A stretch of DNA of 64,000 bases. Origin: Psychrobacter sp. JCM 18903. Lineage in GTDB: Bacteria; Pseudomonadota; Gammaproteobacteria; Pseudomonadales; Moraxellaceae. The position numbers and the translations under genes were made by a program. This document shows, in pieces, positions 40,697 through 52,600 of this stretch; the stretch's first letter is position 1, and every line of letters begins with the position of its first letter. The notes under the pieces were generated by a model that worked only from the letters and a program-made list of their open reading frames with translations, did not search any database and was not told the DNA's origin. The stretch lies in the NCBI RefSeq assembly GCF_000586475.1, contig NZ_BAWJ01000014.1, forward strand, positions 1 to 64,000, given 5' to 3'.

Positions 40697-41222
40697 ATAT
40701 TTCTCCAGAAAGATAAAGTAGCAGCTTGGTAGGCCGAGTGAACGAGCCATTCCTAACTATGATTAATACTTCAATATCTATGCCAATATAAAATACGAGA
40801 CAAATGCACCAATATCGGTCTTTATCAGGAGCTAGGGCACTTCTTTGCACCATAATTGGTTTTTATGATTTTCTATGCACCATTTATGTCTGGTTAAGGA
40901 ATGCTAAAGCGGTATAAAAAATGACGACATCAGAAGCGATGTTTTTTTGAGTTCAGAAAGTGTGAACAGAAGGAAATTAAGAAGCAAACGTACTAAATGA
41001 TGTCAACTCAACTAAAGGTAGGTTTTTTTAGCTAAAGCACGTTAGCCATTACGCTTGGTAGCTAGCTTGGGGTGAGGTCGGACATTTAGTTTTATAATAG
41101 GGTGCTGATCTATGCTGAAGAAACCGTAAATTTACCCTGCATAAGTAAAATATTTATTCGCTTATTTGTATCAGTACCAGTAAAATGCGAGACTGTTTTC
41201 TACACGAGTTTATGAGTAACCA
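40697..41222. promoter_or_regulatory. Divergent control region of the urea operon with NtrC-like half sites
   Basis: Three TGCACC hexamers lie at 40805, 40846 and 40876; the first two are followed after six bases by GGT. TGCACC is the half site of the NtrC consensus TGCAC(C)-N5-GGTGCA, and nitrogen control of urea uptake is common. The right arms are degenerate, and I could not find a confident sigma-54 promoter, so this is a candidate only. The remaining part of the 526-base gap leads to the FAD-protein gene. Confidence 0.4.
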
Positions 41223-42826
41223 ATGATACGTTTAACTGAAATTAAATTGCCATTAAATCATGCGCCTGAAGATCTAACGACTGCTATAACGACAAAACTT
41301 AAAATCTCTGCTGAGCAAATGGCGTCATTTGTGATGTTTAAACGTGGTTATGATGCTCGTAATAAAAGAAATATTCAATTAATTTATACGCTAGACATCA
41401 CCCTGACCGACTCGGATTTGACCAATGATTTACTGGTTCAGTTTGAGTCAGACAACCATGTCAAAGCAACGCCAGATACCAGCTACAAATATGTAGGTGA
41501 AGCGCCAAAAGATTTAACTGAGCGTCCTGTTGTTATTGGTTTTGGACCTTGTGGTTTGTTAGCAGCACTGACCCTTGCTCAAATGGGTTTTAAACCTATT
41601 ATCATTGAACGTGGTAATGAAGTCAGACAACGCACCAAAGACACCTTTGTTTTTGGCGTCAGCGTAAATTAAACACAGAATCTAACGTACAATTCGGTGA
41701 AGGCGGAGCAGGTACCTTCTCTGACGGTAAATTATATAGCCAAGTGAAAGATCCCAATCATTATGGTCGTAAAGTCATGACCGAGTTTGTAAAAGCTGGC
41801 GCACCAGAGGAGATTTTATTTGTCAGTAAACCGCACATAGGTACTTATAAGTTAGTCACCATGGTAGAAAAAATGCGTGCCGAGATCATAGAACTCGGTG
41901 GGGAAGTCCGTTTTGCGACTCGCGTAGACGACTTGCATATCACAGACTCAAAAGTAACTGGCGTGACACTTAATACTGGCGAAATCTTAAAAACCAATCA
42001 TGTTATTTTTGCTGTTGGTCATAGCGCCCGAGACACTTTTGAGATGATCCATGATAAAGGCGTGTATATTGAAGCAAAACCTTTCTCAATTGGCTTTAGG
42101 ATTGAACATAAACAGTCAACCATAGATCAAGCACGCTTTGGTGACAATGCTGGGAACGAGATACTTGGCGCTGCGGATTATAAACTGGTTCATCATTGCA
42201 AAAATGGTCGTTCTGTTTATAGCTTCTGTATGTGTCCAGGCGGAACCGTGGTTGCCGCCGCATCAGAAGAAGGCCGTGTGGTCACTAACGGCATGAGCCA
42301 ATATTCAAGGAACGAGCGTAATGCCAACAGTGCTATTGTGGTAGGTATCGACCCAGAGCGAGATTACCCAAACCATCCTCTTGCTGGTATCGAATTACAA
42401 AGACAACTAGAAACCTTAGCGTTTGAATTAGGCGGAAAAGACTACAGTGCACCAGCGCAAACCATTGGCGATTTCTTAAAAGGAAAACCAGACTCAGAAT
42501 TGGGCGATGTAAAACCGTCTTATACTCCCGGCATTACCTTAACTGACTTAAGCAAAGCGTTACCTGACTTTGCCGTGGATGCCATACGTGAAGCCATTCC
42601 AGCGTTTAATAGAAAAATCAAAGGATTTTCATCTGATGATGGCTTATTAACTGGCGTAGAAACCAGAACATCGTCACCAATCAGTATTAAACGTAATAAA
42701 GAATTCCAAAGCATTAACACCAAAGGCTTATTCCCAGCAGGCGAGGGTGCTGGCTACGCAGGTGGCATATTATCAGCAGGAATTGATGGCATTAAAGTGG
42801 CAGAAGCGTGGCAAAATCGATGTTGA
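41223..42826 (+). CDS. FAD-dependent oxidoreductase of the COG2509 type, one frameshift
   Basis: The reconstructed protein of about 535 residues has an N-terminal ferredoxin-fold-like domain (about 1-95), then the dinucleotide motif PVVIGFGPCGLLAALTLAQMG, the family's ESNVQFGEGGAGTFSDGKLYSQ and VIFAVGHSARDTFEM, and ends with GLFPAGEGAGYAGGILSAGIDG, the C-terminal FAD contact. One base is missing near 41657 (TFVF-WRQRKLNTESNVQF). The family is widely conserved, but its reaction is not established. A strong terminator follows. Confidence 0.85.
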
Positions 42827-42903
42827 ACCTAGAGTAAGAGCGGCTCTAAACGGTAAGCAAATCCTAATATTAAAACGCTTACCTAGATAAAAATATGCGA
42901 TCG

Positions 42904-42949
42904 AAAAAGCCTTTCAAGCTATTAAGTATAAAGCTTGAAAGGCTTTTTT
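42904..42949 (+). terminator. Rho-independent terminator after the FAD-protein gene
   Basis: AAAAAGCCTTTCAAGCT and AGCTTGAAAGGCTTTTTT form a perfect long stem ending in a T run. Confidence 0.85.
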
Positions 42950-43024
42950 GTGTTTTGCAGGTATGCTGTATGAAAATGTATCGTAAGTTATGCAATGTTA
43001 TGATGCGATATGCTAATACATTAA

Positions 43025-43062
43025 AAAACCCCGCAACTGGTAGGTTGTGAGGTCTTTTGATT
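43025..43062 (-). terminator. Terminator-like hairpin downstream of tRNA-Arg
   Basis: On the minus strand ACCTCACAAC and GTTGCGGGGT pair with one mismatch and are followed by six T residues, just after the tRNA 3' end. Confidence 0.6.
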
Positions 43063-43080
43063 ACTTTTGACAATGTTTGT

Positions 43081-43156
43081 TGGTGCGCCCACAGGGACTC
43101 GAACCCCGATCGATCGCTTAGGAGGCAACTGCTCTATCCTGTTGAGCTATAGGCGC
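43081..43156 (-). tRNA. tRNA-Arg, anticodon CCT
   Basis: The minus strand gives a 76-base cloverleaf: acceptor GCGCCTA pairing with TGGGCGC-type 3' strand, D arm GCTC/GAGC, anticodon loop CTCCTAA with anticodon CCT, T loop GTTCGAGTC, and an encoded CCA end. It reads the rare arginine codon AGG. Confidence 0.93.
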
Positions 43157-43223
43157 ATTTTGGAATAACATTGTAGGAAAAATCGCTCATAAAAGCAATC
43201 AACAAAATATAAAGATTTTATCA

Positions 43224-44021
43224 TTACTTGCCATTACTCAAGGCGTCAGCGACATTCACAGTGTTGGCATTTGCTGCTTCTTGTGCACGTGATGTTGGAT
43301 TAAACAAGTCATTTACACTGTTTTTATAACCTTCGATATTATAATAATCGTACTTTTCTAATATATCTTGTCCGGTACTCGAAAGTAAAAAATTACGGAA
43401 GTTAATAGCAGCAGTATTCTCTGTCAAAATAATCCCTTCAAGCGCTTGCTTGTCTCTCAGTGCATAGCTGAAAGAATTTAGGGTACGTGCCTCTGCATTG
43501 TCAGTTTCAATGGCACCAGTCTCAGCAGTCTCTACTTTTTTATCATCAGTATTGCTGATATTTTCTTTGTCTAGGTTTATTTTATCTTGAGCCGCTTTTA
43601 GCTCTGCTTGTAACGGTGTCAGACGGTCTGCAGATAGGCTGTCGTTAGCGATGATCATGTCTATATCAGCGCCTAATTCTGAGCGTTTATCATGGCTAGG
43701 ATTGGCGTTTGATAATGTTAAGAGGTCGCTGGCAGGTACATAACTTGGCATAACCTGCACATGAGGATAACGAGATTCGAAGTTAACGATGATATCGTCC
43801 AAGGGTGCTTGTAAATCCTCTTCAGCCTTTATATACAGCGTACTGTCGGTGAGGGTATTTACCTCGTCTTGAGTGGTGGCTGACGGCTCATTTGCATTTG
43901 CCATGATCGGTAGGGGGTCTATATTTTTACGGTTACTGCTCCATAACCACGTAAAGATTGCAATAAAGATTATCAGCAGCAGTAAAATTAGTCCAGCCAG
44001 TAGCAGCTTGTAGTCTCTCAT
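43224..44021 (-). CDS. Membrane-tethered ModA-like periplasmic binding-domain protein
   Basis: The 265-residue protein has one N-terminal hydrophobic helix (LLLAGLILLLLIIFIAIFTWLW) without a cleavage-type Ala or lipobox, so it is probably anchored with its domain outside. The rest resembles molybdate-type binding proteins (LYIKAEEDLQAPLDDIIVNFESRYPHVQV at the start, FRNFLLSSTGQDILEKYDY near the end), but the middle is shortened and contains a polar, low-complexity stretch (about residues 150-180). No mod permease or ATPase is adjacent. Function is uncertain. Confidence 0.6.
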   Translation of the reverse strand: MRDYKLLLAGLILLLLIIFIAIFTWLWSSNRKNIDPLPIMANANEPSATTQDEVNTLTDSTLYIKAEEDLQAPLDDIIVNFESRYPHVQVMPSYVPASDLLTLSNANPSHDKRSELGADIDMIIANDSLSADRLTPLQAELKAAQDKINLDKENISNTDDKKVETAETGAIETDNAEARTLNSFSYALRDKQALEGIILTENTAAINFRNFLLSSTGQDILEKYDYYNIEGYKNSVNDLFNPTSRAQEAANANTVNVADALSNGK

Positions 44022-44090
44022 ATGTTACTGCTCTTCTCTTAATGGGTTTGTGTCAAGTTTACATAAAATGCGGTGAGTGACGTATTATTT

Positions 44091-44612
44091 TTAAAGCTGT
44101 TGGTGTAACACTTCATCTGCTAAGTCCGCCAGCATATCTGCAAAAACATCGGTTTCTGAATCAGGTAAAAGTTTTTTCTCGCTATTATTCTTATGACTAA
44201 TTTTACTATTTTGATTGGATAGCACAGGTTGATCGTTTGAAGGGGAGGTAACATCGTTGTCAATGGCTTTTATTTGGTGTGCAGCCAATGGCGATTCGCC
44301 CATCGTAAGCTTGTCTTTAAGCCATTCAAAACCATGGGCTTCCCACCATGCTTCAAAGCGTGGCAGTGTGCTCCCACGCACCGCGACAGGCAGATTCAAT
44401 GTTCGCAGTTTTTGTGCAAGTATGGGGTCATTAATGGCTTGATGGATGCTCAAATAAAGCGAGCGACTATCATCAGTATAGGGCTGTCTGTTTTGCCACG
44501 ATCTGTCGTCAATTTTCATACGTGGCAATTGCCACAATTCACCGCGATAGTATACAACATATAGACGTCGTTTAGGATGAACGAAAATGGCATCAATGGG
44601 ACGCAAGGGCAT
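44091..44612 (-). CDS. Hypothetical protein, 173 residues
   Basis: I do not recognise this protein. The first 115 residues look folded and are rich in aromatic residues (YVVYYRGELWQLPRM, RFEAWWEAHGFEWLKDKL); the rest is a polar Ser/Asn/Lys linker ending in a short acidic helix (ETDVFADMLADLADEVL). There is no signal peptide. It is transcribed away from recC and toward the ModA-like gene, 69 bases upstream of it. Confidence 0.55.
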   Translation of the reverse strand: MPLRPIDAIFVHPKRRLYVVYYRGELWQLPRMKIDDRSWQNRQPYTDDSRSLYLSIHQAINDPILAQKLRTLNLPVAVRGSTLPRFEAWWEAHGFEWLKDKLTMGESPLAAHQIKAIDNDVTSPSNDQPVLSNQNSKISHKNNSEKKLLPDSETDVFADMLADLADEVLHQQL

Positions 44613-45069
44613 AGTATTAAGTTATTCCGTTAAAAAAGGGTTATGGACATAAAAATTACAGCAATTGATCTGACAGCAGCACTGACTTCTCTATTCATAA
44701 ATATGAGACTTATCAATGCGACACTATCTGTCGTAAGATATTATAATAGTGGCACATATACTAGTAAACGATAGCTATCGATGGCACACTAATCAGCAGC
44801 CTATTTTATGATTGTTATAAATAATCACTGATGATGCAATGATAGTTAATTATTGTTGTCATTTGCATCATGTTTATGACAGCCATGCTAGCAGAAATAC
44901 ATTGTAGTAACGACCGCGAAACATAGATTGGTGAGTATCCTTCGTGGTATTCCTTAGCATCCACCAATATGTATTAGAAAGCTAACGCAAATGTTATTCC
45001 ATTTCGGGCATTCACGACCGTCTACATCACACTATCACTCATATTATAACTTCAATCAGACTATCCTCT
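44613..45069. other. Divergent intergenic region before recC
   Basis: The 457 bases between the divergent unknown gene and recC are AT-rich and presumably hold both promoters. I see no gene, terminator or clear operator in it. Confidence 0.5.
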
Positions 45070-48000
45070 ATGTTTACCATTATTCAGTCGCACCGCACCG
45101 AAAACCTTGTTGATCAACTGCTTGTGCAATATCAGTTTAAGGATCAGCCTGTCTTTGAGCCTTTTATTGTCATTGTACCCTCAATGGTATTGGGCGATTG
45201 GTTGGACAAGACCATTGCCAGTCGTGCTGGTATTAGTACCTTGGTGCGTACTAAGTTCTGGGGACAGTATCAATGGACGCTGATGCAAGATGTGTTAACC
45301 CGCCATAATGCTTTTTTACTAGCGCAAAATCCTGAAGCGGAAACTCTGAATGTGCCTGAAGTGGCGGTGTTGTCACCGACGGTAATGCAGTGGCGATTGT
45401 TTGGATATTTGACTTACTACCAAGAGGCGATTGTTGCAGATGAAAAACATCCGGTTCATCCATTGCTGGCGTCTTTGATTGATGAACCGCAGGCAGATGC
45501 TCATCAAGATAATGTGCGACAGGACATTATAAAGGACAAGTCACAACAAGACGCCCGTATTTGGCAGCTGGCAAGCGATTTGGCAAGAGTGTTTAACCGC
45601 TACTTAACACACCGTGAGGATTGGCTAGATTTATGGTCGTACAACAAACCGCTAAATGTAGATGAATTGATCGCAGAGAAAGATGCATTGTCACTGCGTT
45701 TTGATAAGTATGCACGCGGCACGCCTGAATGGTTGGTTGAGCATTATGTTGAGTTAGAGGCTGCGCAACGATTTTTGTGGTCGCATTTGTTTGCTGACGT
45801 TCATCTACACCGTGTGGCACTTGAAGATGTCTTCTGGTCGGCTTTGAAAGATAATAAGGCGAATGAGCGTGCTCAGTTGCCCAAAGTACTGCGCATTTTT
45901 ACCATTCAACAGTTGCCACAGACCGAGCTTGATTTTTTACAGCGCTTGTCAAAATACATGAATATCACGCTATTGCATTACAACCCATCGAAGCTGTTTT
46001 GGGCAGATATTGTTGATAAATCATGGTTACAGCGCCAACAGATTATTAACCCTGAGAGTGTGTTTTTGCGTGATTATGGTCATAGCTTGCTATCACGTTT
46101 GGGCAAACAGTCGCGCGATACCTTTGCCATGCTCGCTAATTTATCGGGTAATGAGCAATACGACGATGCGCTGGTGGAATGGCAAGATAATTTTGATGAT
46201 ACGCTGAGCATTGGTTTTAATAATGAGGTTGCTACTGAGTATATTGATAATGCTAGTAGCGCTCAAAACAGTCAAAACAATCCAAGTCTGTTAAAGCGTT
46301 TGCAGAATGATGTGCTGATGCTTGATGAGCAATCGACCCAGCAAGCAACGGCTGCTAAAGTCTCGCAAGCAGTAAGTAAGCAGATAGAGTCAAGCTTTGA
46401 TGAAGATAAGCCAGCAACGGCTTGGTATGAAGATGAAGCGTTAGAGAATAAGCGTTTTGAGGTAGACCGTTTTTGGGCAATATCTTCTCAAGATAATAGC
46501 TAAGCATTCATTCGTGTCATAGTTTGCAGCGCCAGCTTGAAGTGTTACGTATCATGATTGGCCGTTGGTTAAATGAACCTATCAAATCTGGTGAGAAAAA
46601 ACGCCACATATCCGATATTGTTGTGTTGCTACCCGATGTTGAGCGTCATCATGCACTGATTGGCTCTATCTTTGTCAGTGGCAGAGGTCAAGATGGTCTG
46701 ACTTTGCCTGCTAAGGTAACTGGTGTTGTCGATGCCGATATTCGTCAGTTATGGGAAGCGATTATTGGTTTTTATAAATTATTAGGCAGCCATAGCGCCC
46801 GTTTTGAGGCGGCTGAAGTCTTAGACTGGCTAATGTTGCCACCTTTGTTTGAAAGTTTTGGACTGACTCATGAGCAGATGAGCCGTGGCTGTGACTTGTT
46901 GGTAGAGGCAGGATTTATTCGTGGTTTTGATGAGCTGCACCTTAAGCAAACGTTGGATAGTAATGATTACGACTATCGCTTTAGCTTTGCGCAAGCGTTA
47001 GACAGATTGACCCTAGGTCTGGTCATGCCAGAGGCTGAGTTGAGCGACTGCTTGTATCCTTTAGATAAGGATGAATGGCCAAGCACTGCGTTGCCAGAAA
47101 TGACCTTGCCATTACCACAAGTGAGCCTAAATGATGCGTTGATTGTTGAAGCGCTTTGCCGCATTTATACCGGTTTGGTCGCACGACGATGATCATATAC
47201 AAAAAATGAAAGCGGAAGATTGGCTCGATCAGATTGAGAGACAAGTGATTCATCGTTACTTTGGTGATGTGGATCAAACACGTACCATGCGAGCCATCTA
47301 CAATGCGATGAATGGCTTTAAATCAAGTCTGCGAGCCAATCGTCACTATAGACAGTACGCTAGTGGTGATAGCGCCAACAGAGAAGTAGAGCAGAGGCTG
47401 GCAGGTGTGGAGCAGTTGCCGCTCAAGCTGAGCTTTATGCTAGACAGTATCGAAGCGGAGCTTGAAAGTCAGCAGGTCAGTGCGGAGCCAACTGGGGTAA
47501 TTACCTTTGGGCGCTTTGGTGCATTAAGAAACGTGCCGTTTGAGTTGGTGGTTATGCTCAATATGGATCTCTCAGAGTTTCCTGGGCGTGATCGTGACAA
47601 CCGCTATGATTTGATGAAAGCGACCAATGCACGCCGCGGTGACAGAGTTAGTGAAGATGATGACAATGGCGCATTTTTAGATGCACTACTGTGCGCGCGC
47701 AGTGCTTGCTGGATGTTCTATAACGGTCAAAGCTTGATGGACACCCATGAGCATCTACCAGCCAACCCAGTGAGTGAGCTATTACAGTTTTTGCAAGGCG
47801 AGGTGCAATGGCAGGTGAACTCGCTTGAGACATTGCCTGAGAATATTGATCCCACCACCGAAAGCCTCAAGCGTTACTTACCTAAATTGATTAAGCAGTG
47901 GCTAGTGACTGAGCATCCTGCACTACCTTTTCATGAGAGTCTGTTTGAAACAGAAATTGAAGGTACGAATGTTTCTGAGCAAGCGTCTTCTGATATTGAT

Positions 48001-49570
48001 GACAATGCCAACGTTAATATCAATGCTCAGGATTCCAGCCCTGTTGAGATGATTGATGAGCTGGACATTCTCTTAAGTAAAGCCATGCGCAAAACCAAAT
48101 TGGCGCAAAAAAAGCAATTTCCGCCTGCGCCGCTTTGGCAAGCTGTATTTGATACACTAAAGGGCAGAGTGTCTAGTGAGCAGGTACAGTTGGTTGGCTT
48201 GCCCACAAAGACACAGTACGAAGCAATCGCTAAGATGCTTGGTCAAGGCTTGGGTCAGTTAGGTCGAGTAGACAACCAAACCTTGTCTGCATTGGTCGAA
48301 CTATTGGCGCTAGATACAGCTGTTGATGCTAGCGATGTCAATAGCATGACAGAGGTGCTCATCCAAGATTTATCTGATAGCGTATTTAACATCGGAGAGA
48401 TAGATATTGAAGGGGTGTTGGCTTACCAAGTACGCCATCCTGCCAAAGCGTTCTTACGGGCTCAAAAGGTGCATGTGTACAAGGTGAAGAAGCACTGTCG
48501 CATCAAGAGCCATTATTTCTAAACAGTTTGACTACCTATCAAATCAAAGAGCACTTGATTAAACAGTTGGTTACTGATGAGAGTAAGAATAATAGTAATG
48601 CAGCGGCTGAAACCACTACTCCAATCCTGATGTATCAAAAAATCATGCCAGCAGGTGTGGCTCGCCAAACCACGCTACCCAATCAACAACAAAAACTGCA
48701 ACAGCAATGTTGGAATTTAAAGAGCAGTTAATAGCTAATGGTTTTGGCGAAAATATTGTACCCAATGAAGATGGGATAGAGGGTACGACAGGTTTGCAGC
48801 TACTAACGCCAACCGCCGAGCATCCTGTCCAGATAGAACTGGCAGTTTTGCTTAATCGTGTTAATAACGAGTCAAGCAATGAGACGGACATGATGGGTAT
48901 GGGCGCACTGCTTATCTTGTTGCCTAAAGCCATCAAGATAAAAGGCTCAGTACCAATATTAACATCCATATCAGTTATTCAGGCGGGCGTGCCTTATGCT
49001 CAGCAATCACCCAAGCAGTGGTTAAACATATTGCCCAATTCTGCCAGTCCTAGGCATTTACTCAAGTTTTGGTTGTCACATTTGTATTGGCAAGTAGCCA
49101 GACGTACCACTGCTGAGCAAGTGGCACTAAATGATGGCGTGAGTATTTGGCGCTTTAATAAGCCGAGCTCACAAGTTAAAAAATACGACAAAACAATCGC
49201 ATTTAAACTAAGCCCCATTGTCTATGAAGACGCTGTGATTGAGCTGATAAAATGGGCTGTTTTTGGCAAGTTAACGGGTCAAGTGCCTATTACATTACTC
49301 CCAGAATATGCACTCAATTACCTTGATCAGTGCTCAAAATCTGAAGATAGTGAAGGCGGCAGTTATTGGCCAAAACGAGCAGACTTTTCAGACTGGTTAA
49401 GATCTAGTTATCACTCGGACACAGTCTACGATACTTGCTCGCAGCATGCCATTTGGCAGTACGTACTGCGTGATCAAGATGCATTTAAGGCTTTGTCAAG
49501 GGCGTTGACCACCTTGGCGCGACCATTGTACGAGCCGATGTTTACTGTGTTAATTGACTTAGATGGCTAG
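45070..49570 (+). CDS. recC: Exodeoxyribonuclease V gamma chain RecC, four frameshifts
   Basis: RecC recognises Chi and holds the RecBCD complex together during double-strand break repair. The start is MFTIIQSHRTENLVDQLL, typical of RecC. Conserved parts are LPKVLRIFTIQQLPQTELDFLQ, the RQLEVLRIMIGRWL join, GVITFGRFGALRNVPFELVVMLNMD and HPAKAFLRAQ. Breaks are near 46502 (DNS-LSIHSCHSLQRQ), 47184 (LVA-HDDDHIQKM), 48478 (RAQ-VQGEEALSHQEP) and 48703 (AMLEFKEQL); one base is missing at each. The total of about 1500 residues is well above the 1122 of E. coli, with acidic low-complexity insertions (for example around 46250-46450 and 47950-48110). recB follows after 76 bases. Confidence 0.9.
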
Positions 49571-49646
49571 CCCATTATCTAGAACAGCCTCTAATTAATT
49601 TTTGCTATCTTGTTTTAATAAATAATAATTAAAAGTATGCGCCCAT

Positions 49647-52600
49647 ATGACAGACTTGACTGATCTAACCAATATCATTGAACTTTCTACACAGCCACAT
49701 TTATTCGATGAGCACTCAGATGCGCCTCACTCAGATCCTATGAGTGAGCGTAAGGCTGATGTGATACCAGCAGTTGATGTTGACCTAACGGGCAAGCACC
49801 TGATTGAAGCGTCTGCTGGTACTGGTAAAACTTGGACGCTAACAGGCATTGTATTGCGCCTGCTAATTGAAGCACGACGTGCGCCAGAGCAAATTATTGC
49901 TACTACCTTTACGCGAGCCGCTGCCGCTGAGATGCGTCAGCGTATTCATGATCGTTTGGTGGATTTTTATCAATTATTGCAGTGGGTCAACAGTTTAAGT
50001 GCTGACATCAGTAATAAGGAGGCTTTGTATCCCAATATATTGCAGGTGATGCCTGAAAGCGATAAGGATAAACAAGAGGGCAAACAATCAAGTACGGATT
50101 TAAATACTGAGATAGGCGCTGATGAGTTAAACCAAGACCTTGCTACTGATAAGCAAGCTGCTGCCACAAAGCGTGTACAAGCAAAAAAAGACCGTGAAGA
50201 CTGGTTGGTAGCACAGGCTAAATATGTGCGCTTAGATGGCATCATGCAAGATCCCATTAACCTGCATCTCGTCGGTTATTTGCTGGATCACGTGTACAGC
50301 TATCCAATGACGGAAGCTATCAGCGTACCGCACTGGTTTTAACCACGTTGGATAAACTGTTTGTGGGTACGCTCGATAGCTTGGCGCAAAAATGGTTGAC
50401 GGAGTACAGCAGCGAGACGGGTCACCAGCAGGGCATGGCTATTATCGAAGAGAGCAGTATCGAGCAGGTGACCGATAGTATTATTCATGATGAGCTGCGT
50501 CAGTTTCAAAGCCGCTTGCATCATGAGCAGCCTAAACTGTATGCCCTTATGGATCAGCAAGGCAAGCTGACTGCCGTGAGTGATCATAAAAAATATGTGA
50601 CTCGCTCGCTGAACTTTATTTCAGCACCGATTGATGAGATTGTAGTAAATGACTTTTCGTTTGAGGGCTATGAGCGGCTTATAAATACTATCATTGAGCG
50701 AAGCGATGAGCTTGATATCTTTTTTAAACCTGACGGCGAGTATTATGACGTTCCCAAAGGACAGCTACAAAATAATAGAGACTCTTGGCCGAAAATCATT
50801 CAAGCATTAAAAAATTTTGGTCCAGCCGCTTACAAATTTATATCAGACGCAAAAACTTATACAGGAAAGTTAATACAAGCTTTTCAGAAAACTGATGACG
50901 TAGGTAAGCAATTCTATAAACCGAAAGATGGTGAAAGAGTTAATCTGATATTTAATGAGTTGCAGGTCGTTCGTGACTTTAAACGCTATGTCGAAGAAAG
51001 CAAAAAGCTAGACGAATACATAGTGACTGTTTTGGCCAATCTTAACCGTCATATCGTGCTGGCGGTACGTGACAGGCTACCCATTATTTTGGAAGAGCGT
51101 GGTGAGACGACCTTTAGCCTGCAAATGGTACGTTTAAACCAAGCATTAACGGGTCGGCAAGGAGAGAAGCTGGCACGTTATATTCGTCACCATTATCCTG
51201 TGGCATTGATTGATGAGTCGCAAGATATCAATGGCGCGCAAGCCATTATGATTGAAAGCATCTATTTGCCAAAGAAAAAGGGCAAGGTTGCTGATAATGA
51301 TAAACAGTCAGCTACTAAAAAAGCCAGCCATGAATTTTTATTATTGGTTGGTGACCCCAAGCAGGCTATTTATGGGTTTCGTGGTGGCGATGTGGCCAAC
51401 TATAACTACATGAAAGCTCAATTTGATAAAAGCACGCTTTGGACGCTCGATATTAATCGACGCTCAAATGCTGGCGTGATTAATGCCCTAAACTGTTGGT
51501 TCGGCATGGCTGATGTAACCACTGGTGAGAATAAGTTAGCTCAATTAGGCGCAGGTATTTATTACCAGCATATTAAAGCGGCAAAACCAGAAAATCAGCT
51601 GTCTTGGTTTAATGAACCAGACATACTAACCAGTGACCTAAATAGCGATTTAGTGAGTGACGTACTCTCTGCTCAGCCAGTGAGTGTATTGCACTTGCCT
51701 TATGATAAAGACAAAGAGCTTGAGTACGATGAGCATGAAATCACGGCGCGTCATATTGCGACTTTGCTTAGTAGTGGTCAGACCTTAAAAGGCAAGCCGA
51801 TTCAGCCCAGTGATATCGGCTTGCTGGCACGTACCAAAAAAGATCTAAAACGGGTTGAGGATGAGTTGGTTAAGCTTAATGTGCCGACTTTGACCACCAG
51901 TGACGTCAGTATCTTTGAGACTATCATGGCAGAAGATGTGGCGGCGCTGCTGAGTGCCATGCTATATCCGTATCGTCATGACATGATTAATCGGGTGTTG
52001 ACCAGTCATTTATATGGCTTAAGTATCAAAAACATCAAAGCATGATGACGGATCATGAGTCAGGAGTTACTGATAGCAGCAGTACCACAAGCGCCCATTC
52101 ACACAACTCTAATTCGAAAGACCTCCCAGCCAATGAAGTTACTGATAATAAAAAGAGCTATCAAGACTTTATTACCTATCTAAAAGAGGGTACACAGCGT
52201 TGGCAGCATTTTGGCATCTTGTCAGCATTGCATTACTTGTTAGATAAAAATCCCATACAGCCGCAAGGCGTTTGGCAAGCGCTAGCGGCTCATCCAGAAG
52301 GCGATCGTCATATCATGGATTTGCGTCATGTAATGGATGTTTTGGCGCAATATGGCTTAGGTATGGGTGAGCATGAACTATTGGCTTGGTTTAGACAAAA
52401 TATAGATGCCGCGCCCAATAGCGATTGGGCTAAGCAATATCCGCTACCGACAGAGTCTGGCGTACAGCTGATGACCATTCATAAGTCAAAAGGGCTTGAG
52501 TTCCCCATTGTCTATGTACTGGGAATGGGTGATGCCAGTAGGAAGTCAGGCAATAAGGAAGACTATGGATTGTACTTGTACAATGCCCAACAAGCGCCTT

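Noticed and set aside
43224..44021. Molybdate ABC transporter binding subunit (modA)
   Set aside because: It lacks a cleavable signal and the middle of the domain, and no modB or modC is adjacent, so only a ModA-like fold is claimed.
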